A DNA stretch of 64,000 bases from Micromussa lordhowensis (Eukaryota; Cnidaria; Anthozoa; Scleractinia; Lobophylliidae): contig OZ026608.1 of assembly GCA_964020085.1 (NCBI GenBank), forward strand, positions 14,839,979 through 14,903,978. The letters are read 5' to 3'. The position numbers and the translations under genes are program-made. A model generated the notes under the pieces. The model did no database searches and was not told the DNA's origin. It was given only the letters and a program-made list of their open reading frames with translations. How positions within the stretch are numbered: the first letter of the stretch is position 1; each line of letters opens with the position of its first letter. This document shows positions 56,429-64,000 of this stretch, in pieces.

Positions 56429-57104
56429 GAAAGAGGCTAAAGGTAATTCGGAAATGGCCTATTTTAAGAATGTTAATCCTACTGTATATGGAAACTTATG
56501 TGTAGATGTGTTTTTCAAGTTACAACCGAGCCGGGTTCATTCTCTTTGTTGATTGAAAAGATTAACATCTTACAGATACCGAAGTAATTCACTAAGTAGT
56601 TGATCTCTACAACGAAGGACGTTTCCATTAACGAAGCAAAATATTACAACCCTAAATGTTGACATGGCATTTGGTTAGTCGAAGAGGGGTATCGGCAGCA
56701 ACTTTAATTTTCACTGTAAAACAACCCTTGGATCTCTATTTTGTGCTTTCATCCTACGCCTGTTTTTTATTTTTCTACACGAAGTCTATCTGCGAAGAAC
56801 AGCCTTGTTCTGAAGGAAAACGCCACTGCAACAACCATAACAATATAGGCTCATTAAATTCTATAAGATACATGCAGGATTCTGCGCCAAATCGATCACT
56901 TGTTACTAAGCGAAAAACAACCGTTCCCATGCCTTCTCGTCTCAGATCATTTTCCTACTCAATACCTTCCTTTCGGAAACAATACAAGATTCGGAACGCA
57001 ACACACTAAAAAATACGAGTTTATACGAGTTTAAACCGCCGCCTGGTTAGCTCAGTTGGTAGAGCACCAGTCTGCTGTGCGGGAGGTCGAGGATTCGAGC
57101 CCCA

Positions 57105-57142
<38 letters not shown>

Positions 57143-59680
57143 AAATGTGCTGCCTTTGTAATTATTTCTGCAAATGGTTAGACGTCAAAGTGTTCTTGGA
57201 TAACCTTGATAGGAACACGGAGAACATGTTTTCCATTTCTGTTAGAAAATACACCGACGAAGAAAAAGAAAAACAACTTGTTTACTTCGATCATCAAAAT
57301 GTAAATTCTCTTTGTTCGTACCATCATTACGTCAAAAGCTCGTGCTAGTTCTGTGTTTCTATCGATTCATAGAAACACGGTTTTAAACCAATCAGCGTGC
57401 GTATTTACTTTGGGTTATTTTCTAATGTCACATGGGACGCAGGGGACGTTAAAGAACCCACACACTTATCGAAAAGAGCAGGGCACGTAGTTCCCGGTGT
57501 TGTGGTCTGGCCTTGTCTCATGGGTTGGTGCTTCACATGGGGTTAATCTCATTGCACCTTTCCCCCTTGGGCAGAATTGTCGAACAAATATTGCTATTGC
57601 TATGACTATGACTATTGGAGCTAAGAGATATCGATACAAGTAGTACCTCATTTCCTGAAGCTCTCCAAGGGTCACATCAACCTTAAAGCAAGGAACACAG
57701 AGACCATAAAACGACCTGTACTGTAAGCAAATGTACTTTGAGTAACAAAAGAAACTTATTAACCGGTTACCTCAATAAAATTCCACTGCCGTAACGGGTT
57801 TAAACTCTGTAATTCCCCCAAGCTTGATATCCCTGTTATTCTGTCTGGAACGCTAAAATTTATTTCGTGGTTTGTTGGGGTCACATTCTTCCTCATCTTT
57901 CCTTTCTTTGCATTCTTGTTTTGAGGGCGGCTGGATGGAGTTTTTTGCTCAAATGCGACATTAATAAGATCTATGGCTTCTTCCGTAGGAACAAATCTAA
58001 AAAAGCGCACGGTTACAATAACATCATAAGCCGGGCTAAGTTACAGTACTTCAGTCGATCACACTTTTTCGTTCGTTCACCCTTAAATTCATTTGTTCGT
58101 CTGTTTGTCGGTCGGTCGGTCAGTCGTTCGGTCGGTCGGTCGGTGCGATTGTTAAATCGTTCGTTCGTTCGTCAAGTGGCGCAATCGTTCGTTAAGGTTC
58201 TCTTCATTTGTTCGTTCGCTTGTTTGTTTCAGCTTTTTACCACTTTCTTTGCTCGATCGCTCGTTTGTTCCGTTCGGTCCTTTTTTCTTTCGTCCCTTTA
58301 TATATTCTTCTTCACTTGTTCGTTCCTTCGTTCGTTCCTTCACTCGTACATTCGTTCCTTCGTTCGTTTATTAGTTCGTATGATCGTTCGATGGTTCCTT
58401 CGTTAGCTCGCACGAACGCTCCTTCGTTCGTTTGTTCGTTCGTTCGTTCGCATGCACGTTCCTTCGTTCGTTTTGTTCGTTAGTTCATCCGTTCGTTTGC
58501 TCCTTCGTTCCTTCGCACGTACGTTCCTTCGTTCGTTTCGCTCGTTTTTTGTTCGTTTGTTCGTTCGCACTTACGTTCCTTCCTTCCTTCGTTTGTTCGT
58601 TCGTTCCTTCATTCAAAACAAAACTAAGGAACACTTAACTGCAACAGAGCATAAACAATTAACTTACTTGTCCGCTAAAGCCGCTATCATCATAGAATCA
58701 ATTCCACCTGAGAATAAAATACCAACTCTAGCATCCTTGTGTTGTACTCCAGAGATAGATGTAAAACTATTCCCTTCAGAAGTACTTCCCGAGGAAAAAT
58801 TAGAAGTAACTGAATCGCTGTTAGTTCTTGGCAGATTCCAAACTCTTTTCCGAACTGCATTTCCAAGAACTTCAATGAACTTGTTTGTGGATTCTTTATA
58901 TGATGAGTTCCACATACTTCTAAGCAAATCGCAACGAGAACACCCTTCTGTGATCGTTCCAGTTGAAGCGACATTTGAATTTTCACTGGGTTCATCTGTC
59001 ATTGCTAATTCGTTGCATGACGTTTCCAGACAAGAATGTGTTGAGTTTCCCAAATCGAGGCTACCAATCGGAGAAGTGCATTTATTTAAGTCACGAGACT
59101 GACTTTTGGAAAGACTTACTTCAAAATTATCTGTTGTGTAGACTCCTGGCGTTGGTTTACGTGAAGAAAATTTCGCATTTACATCTAAACCACAGACGTA
59201 ATCTTCAACACGTGTTTCAGGATTGGTGAGTTTAGAATCACAATTAAAACTTGCACCGTCGCGTCCTGAAATACTTGCTTCAAGGACATTTTTATTTCCA
59301 ACAGTACCAAGCTTTGACATATCAATCTCCACAGTCCGATTTTCACTACCTTCTCCCACATTGTTCACACTTCCAATCGACTTTTTGCTTTCTTCGGAAG
59401 TCTTTTCCTCCAATTTTGTGGCATTTTCATCGCGTGCATTCGCTAGAGGCCCAAGACGCCGCCTGTTCTCTTCAATAACTTGAACATCTTGTTCTGTAGG
59501 CATTTGCTTGTTAAATGGCAACACAGGATAGGACAGGAACAACGTGGAGTTTTGAAACTCTCCGCTGTCGATCTTCCACTCGAACTTATTGATCTTAAAA
59601 GGTTGTTCACAATCTTGATCAGTTGTGTTACTCACAAACTCAACACAGTAAAGACCATCGGCTGGAACTTCTTCAAAATG
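54683..59680 (-). CDS. ASNSD1: ASNSD1, asparagine synthetase domain protein (central exons)
   Basis: Seven in-frame exons: 59680-58668, 57996-57771, 57681-57647, 56248-56020, 55660-55593, 55400-55317 and 54773-54683, giving 582 codons. Order of landmarks matches animal ASNSD1: [13 protein letters not shown], then a long linker; ATP-pyrophosphatase loop [39 protein letters not shown] [68 protein letters not shown]. The acceptor for 56248 was chosen because it restores the family spacing before HLVSPL. The N-terminal glutaminase exons are not present before the window edge, and the expected last exon (GEKLLLR region) was not found downstream. The function in animals is poorly known. Confidence 0.92.
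55837..55980. promoter_or_regulatory. Cluster of CRE-like TGACGTCA sites in an ASNSD1 intron
   Basis: Five perfect TGACGTCA octamers (55837, 55869, 55896, 55922, 55973) plus TGACGTAA (55880) and TGACGTGA (55946) within 144 bp. The octamer is the consensus for CREB/ATF factors. It could be an enhancer or an internal promoter, or a repeat-derived tandem; flanks differ between sites, which argues against simple tandem copying. Confidence 0.6.
57042..57613 (+). mobile_element. tRNA-derived SINE (GGTTAGCTC-head family), long form
   Basis: Head CGCCTGGTTAGCTCAGTTGG, GGAGGTCGAGGATTCGAGCC. Tail GGACGTTAAAGAACCCACAC, GTTGTGGTCTGGCCTTGTC, ending in ATTGCTATGACTATGAC. The middle (about 57126-57430) is absent in the short copy at 44463. 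It inserted just downstream of the small ASNSD1 exon (57681-57647). Confidence 0.75.
58050..58612. repeat. (TTCG)n-type simple repeat
   Basis: About 560 bp of degenerate TTCG/GTTCGTTC tetramers in an ASNSD1 intron, ending about 55 bp from the exon at 58668. Long plus-strand open frames here are rich in FVRS and are artefacts. Confidence 0.9.
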
Positions 59681-61835
59681 CTACAAGGAAAAACAAAAAA
59701 AGTGACAATTCATTCTTTCAACGACTTTACTGAAGTGAAACGTTCGCCGTAAAAACGACAAACTAGAAAACTGTACCAGATATAGCAAATAACAGATCGA
59801 AGTTAACAAAAGCGTATTGAATTCAAAAGCAAACTTGGTTGAATAAAGTCATTAGTTTATTTTATTTTTTTATAGATGGTAAGGCTAAATAGAAAAACAT
59901 GACGTCCAGCGACATAAATTTCCCAGTTTGAAAATTCGTTTAGCGTTATTTGTATTATTGTTCCCTGTGTACTGGACAATGCAGAGTAGGACTGGGGCTA
60001 GCGCTATTTTCACTGGTTTAACCAATCAAAATTTCGCGATGCCGGACAGTTCGACTGCACAATTAGAAGAATTATAACTACATAACTCACTGGACATTTT
60101 AGAGGGCGGTATCTGTTCACTGTATATCTTCACGAGACTTGCCGTATTTTCGTATTTCAAAATACGAATAACGAGTAAAAAAAGTAAAACTTTTCAAAGT
60201 AGATATATTTTAGATCCAATGTTCATTTTCAAGCAACTCAGATTTTGAGCCGCGTTTGGTGACACGAACGGCCAGAAAAACTGCAAATAAACGTAACGTG
60301 AAAGACGTTTTTTTTACAGTGCAAATGCTATCCTATTATTGACCTAACGAGAGGGCCATACTGGGAAATATTGGCCCGAGTTCGTGGCAATACGTACCGA
60401 ACGCAGTGAGGTCCGTACAAAAACGACCCTCAATATTCCCCAGTGCGGCTCGATCAAGCTAGGCTAGTAAGAAGTTCATTACATGGCCCTCGGGCCATGC
60501 TTGTTTGTTGAATTTACCGGCTTTCGAAAACAAATACTCAGCTTATGACTATCTCCACGGAAACGGCTGTGACCATTTCCATAGAAACGGTCCGTACGCA
60601 AAAATCGCAGCTGACAAAGAACCAATCAGAACTCTCGCATTTACCTCAAGACTACCTTGCCATTCCACATAATAAGTTGGTATATTAGTCTTGTTTCGGT
60701 CGTTACTTGTACATGCACTTCAGTAAACGGAGCTGGGTAATAAAAGCCGCAAACGCAAAAACGTGAAACACCGAATGCTTTTTGCCCCCGCAGGGTTTTG
60801 GCCCAGAGGCCAAAACCCGAGGAGGCATTATAGTCTCCCCCACGTATACGTATAAAGAATGTGTGAAATTTTGGTGTAGTATGCGGATCAATCCCGATTT
60901 GAAGAAACTAGGCGCGCACGGTGGTCCCGGTTAATTTTTCAGTCAGCTCGCAAGGCAATGCTACATGGGTAATTCTTGCAACCACGAACACGAGGAGGAG
61001 ATTTTATTTGTTGTACGAGGAGGAGAGGAGAGGAAAAATATATTTTAGGGCTGGTATCTGTCATCACAGCGATTTCTTCATATCTTGAATTCAAAGGTCA
61101 TTCGGCAGTACCAGAATGCAACTGTTTGGTACAGAAGTTGATTTGTCGGACACAAATCAGCAACGGGGTCGACAAACTCGACCCAAACACCAAACGTATA
61201 AAGATCACGTTTATTTCGATCGCTTATTTTTATTGAGTAATCTTACGTGGCGTAGAGCCCATGCGATGGCTGGGTTGACTGGAAGGGATTCAGATGTGAA
61301 ACTAAATGTTTTGCGGCGTTTTCTTTGAAGACAAAAAGCATGACTCTAATTTGCATATATGGCGACTGTAGAGCGATACTTCAGTTTACATCTTGGAAAA
61401 TAAATCTCGACTTCTGTTCTGCTTTCGAGATACGGTAGAGTCCTCGTATATCCAGACAAACGGTTTGTTTCAGTATCAAACTAGAACTGTGGTTTGATAT
61501 ATTTTCAAGAATGCACTTCGTGAGAGTATTTGGTAAAGAGTATCATGTGATAGAACGAGTTAAACAGAATGTTAAGTCTTTCGATCACATTTATGATAAG
61601 ATGCCTAAGTTACTTGAACAGTATGAGTGATATAGTTTACTAAAAATATAAAATTTCAGTTCATACAATAAATAATAGTTTCCTTTAACGCAGTGGAATT
61701 TTTATAAGAATTTTATATCCTTGACGGGTAAAATAGATGCGGGGGCAGATTTAGTGTGAACTATGATACTAGTTAGAGCCATAATGAGCCCGAACTTACC
61801 AATCGTACCTACAGTACCGCTCAAATGTAAGTTAC
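59681..61835. other. Upstream intron or flank of ASNSD1, no gene found
   Basis: Searched by eye for the glutaminase start (MCG-type) and not found. A repeat-like stretch lies at about 60350-60500 (GGGCCATACTGGGAAATATT). Otherwise nothing recognised. Confidence 0.4.
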
Positions 61836-61926
61836 CACCTCTCGTCTCGTTTCTTGCGAGACGAGTCTCGTTTCCTGCGAGACGAGTCTCGTTTCTCGCG
61901 AGAAGGTTCTCGTTTCTCTCGAGAAT
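61836..61926. repeat. Tandem short hairpin array, second copy
   Basis: Units TCTCGTTTCTTGCGAGACGA and variants in series, ending TCTCGTTTCTCTCGAGAATC exactly as at 6490-6520. Each unit can form a small stem. Confidence 0.75.
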
Positions 61927-61984
61927 CACTGAGGCGTAAAAGAGGTCGCTACCAAAGTGATAGAACCGACCGACGAGACGATTA

Positions 61985-62930
61985 AAAAAAGGCACTTCAC
62001 GACAATCGTTGGCGAGCTTGAAAATTATCTCGATATGTCCGGTTTTATTTGGCACAATGGGATGATTCAAACGCTGTCCAAATTTACGGAAAGAGTGTTT
62101 TATCGAAGTTCTTACGATGCGCCGTTAACATTCATTTAATTTTGACAGGGAAAAGTTTGCTCTCGGCCCGAGCTCGCAAGACAACATCGAGAAAGCTCTT
62201 TGAAATTTCACGGCATGCCGGCGAGCTTCGAAAAGTATTCGATATCTCTGGTTCTATTTGGCACAATTGAATGATTCAAACGCTGAAATAGTCCAAATTT
62301 ACAGAAAAAAGTGTTTTATCGAAGTCTTACGATGCGCCGTTAACATTCATTTAATTTTTGACAGGGAAAAGTTTGCTCTCGGCGCGCGCTGGCAAGACAA
62401 TTGAGAAAGCTCTGAAATTTCACGGCATGCTGGCGAGCTTCGAAAAGTATTCGATATCTCTGGTTCAATTTGGCACAATTAGATGATTCAAACGCTGAAA
62501 TAGTCCAAATTTACAGAAAAGGTGTTTTATCGAAGTCTTACGATGCGCCGTAAACATTCATTTAATTTTTCACAGGGAAAAGTTTGCCCTCTGCACGCGC
62601 TGGCAAGACAATTGAGAAAGCTCTTTTCAAGGCATGCCGGCGACCTTTGAAAAGTTTTCGATTTCTCTGGTTCTATTTGGCACAATTGGATGATTCAAAT
62701 GCCGAAATGGTCTATATTTAAAGAAAGATTGTTTTGTCGAAGTTCTTGCGTTGCGCCGTTTACATTCATTCAATTTTTGACAGCGTACAGTTTGCTTTCG
62801 GCACGCGCCAGGCCAGAAAAGATCTGTGAAATTTCACGACATGCCGGCGAGCTTTGAAAACTATTTCGATATTCCTGGTTGTATTTTACATATGCGGATG
62901 ATTCATTCGCTGAAATAGTCCAAATAGACA
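61985..62930. repeat. Tandem satellite, about 209-bp unit
   Basis: ATGATTC anchors recur at 62062, 62271, 62483, 62690 and 62898 (209, 212, 207, 208 bp apart). Each unit carries TTTATCGAAGT, GATGCGCCGTTAACATTCAT, TTTGCTCTCGGC and a CATGCCGGCGAGC-type motif. No coding capacity. Confidence 0.88.
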
Positions 62931-63255
62931 ATAAAGACACACCTTGTTTTAACACGCTACGGCATTTTATTACTTCATTTGGATAAATACATAAATCTTC
63001 ATTTAGCTAGTTGTGAGAATCCTTGTTGTACTTAATGATATATCTGATATTAATATAAACAAAATTCCTCTAAAGCAACGTTTAAAAAACTATTGAGCAC
63101 GCTCAAACCCGACTTACCAAAGTTCTCGGGTTTCTTGCGGCAAATTGTAAGTACATGAAATAAAACTCAGTATGGATCACAAACGTTCTGACCATGGCAA
63201 TGACGGCGACTTGCAGGTAGTACTGATTTCAGCGCACACAAAAGTAATGTATAGT
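62931..63255. other. Spacer, nothing recognised
   Basis: AT-rich sequence between the satellite and the BEN-domain exon. Confidence 0.4.
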
Positions 63256-63279
63256 ATACTTCCTAAGAGTAAACCTTAG

Positions 63280-63944
63280 TCAATCTTGTCGCCCCCCCAT
63301 CCCGCTTTTTCCTCCGTAAAAACTCATCGATAGCCACCACACATTTCCTCCACGTTGACTCCTAAAAACATACTTCTTGATCAAAGCCATCTTCCCAGGG
63401 TCCAGAGCCATCTTCCCCCTAGTTCCTGTACAATTACGATTAACTAATTCCTCCGGCTTGAAAACCACATTTAAAAACTTCGCAGCGAAATTCCCCACAC
63501 TGCAACTTGCGCGTTTTAAAACTAATGCCTCCCCCATAAACTGCCCTCCCTCCTCTTCAAATGAATGTTCCCGTGAAAAATTAGTTTCCCTATGCTGATT
63601 ATTACCCCCTAAAATGTCCATAGAAACATAATTTCTCCCCATATTTGTCCTTCCCACAAGGTTTGAAATATCCCCTAAAGCTCGATGCTGATTATTACCC
63701 CCTGAAATGTCCAAAGAAACGTAACTTGTCCCCGTATCTGTCCTCCCCACAGCGTTTGAAATTATTAAATTATTACCCCCTAACTGGTCCCCAGAAATAT
63801 AATTTGGCCCTGTACTTGTCCCTCCCGTGGCATTTGAAATGTCCTCTAGAGCTCTATGCTGACTATTACCCCCTAACTGGTCCCCAGAAACATAATTTGG
63901 CCCTGTACTTGTCCCTCCCGTAGAATTTGAAATGTTTTGTAATA
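63280..63944 (-). CDS. BEN-domain protein, 3' exon, probable frameshift
   Basis: A likely acceptor (TCTCGTCCTCGTAG) precedes 63944; the frame runs 220 codons to 63280. The N-part holds four about 30-residue repeats (ISNSTGGTSTGPNYVSGDQL, then three more ending GGNNQHR or similar). The C-part starts a BEN domain: NFAAKFLNVVF, KPEELVNRNCTG, GKMALDPGKMALIKKYVF. Just after YVF the frame leaves the BEN pattern, but another frame on the same strand reads ESTWRKCVVAIDEFLRRKK and stops at about 63250, so a base was probably lost near 63355-63372. BEN domains bind DNA or chromatin. The 5' exons lie beyond the window; it may be a pseudogene. Confidence 0.65.
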
Positions 63945-64000
63945 CTACGAGGACGAGAGGAAGCGATTGCAAGAGTAATCAAATTACTGTGATGGTTTTC

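Noticed and set aside
58452..59102. 216-codon plus-strand open frame rich in FVRS
   Set aside because: Its first third is the TTCG simple repeat and the rest is antisense to the long ASNSD1 exon, which matches the family on the other strand.
60660..60700. Minus-strand ATGTGGAATGG as a possible ASNSD1 glutaminase start
   Set aside because: It gives MWNG rather than MCG, no following glutaminase motifs, and looks like part of a repeat.
61702..62070. Minus-strand 122-codon frame with RNETRLAGNETR repeats
   Set aside because: The repeats are the translated hairpin array and satellite, not a protein.

Overview
The window is animal genomic DNA. Genes have short exons separated by GT..AG introns, and transposons are dense. 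The three well-supported host genes are metazoan families. The mobile elements (an intact BEL/Pao retrotransposon, Penelope-like elements with a GIY-YIG domain, tRNA-derived SINEs and many small inverted-repeat elements) suggest a cnidarian, probably a stony coral. That taxon call is inference; no rRNA or mitochondrial marker is present. All host genes found lie on the minus strand.

Layout. Positions 1-10652 hold a nine-exon TESK-type kinase whose last exon runs off the left edge. Positions 11-13.5 kb are SINE and nested repeats. At 14.2-17.6 kb there are two head-to-tail Penelope-like relics, one split by a later insertion that carries a duplicated tRNA-like SINE. A small orphan ORF lies at 18.6 kb. 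Positions 19-23.2 kb hold inverted-repeat elements and a tRNA-like unit. At 23.4-28.3 kb there is a complete-looking six-exon PRDM6 orthologue (PR/SET domain plus four zinc fingers). Positions 29-41 kb are AT-rich, with five degenerate copies of one block; in three of them the block contains an ATG and a short open exon-like stretch ending at a GT donor. Positions 41.2-44.8 kb are repeats and tRNA-like units.

At 44.9-52.3 kb one TA-flanked element appears to contain a MITE that in turn contains a full-length BEL/Pao retrotransposon with near-identical LTRs. An intronless gene of unknown function sits at 53.1-53.6 kb. Seven exons of ASNSD1 (asparagine synthetase domain protein) lie at 54.7-59.7 kb; its N-terminal and last exons are not visible. 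The right end has a tandem 209-bp satellite and the 3' exon of a BEN-domain gene with a probable frameshift.

The host genes are unrelated to each other (actin/cofilin-type signalling kinase, chromatin regulator, asparagine-synthetase-like enzyme) and do not form a pathway. The main interest is the repeat architecture: ordered nesting that dates insertions, TTAA-targeted families, tRNA-bearing repeat units, a five-copy exon-like array upstream of PRDM6, a cluster of CRE-like sites in an ASNSD1 intron, and a transposon end only 19 bp from a PRDM6 splice acceptor.
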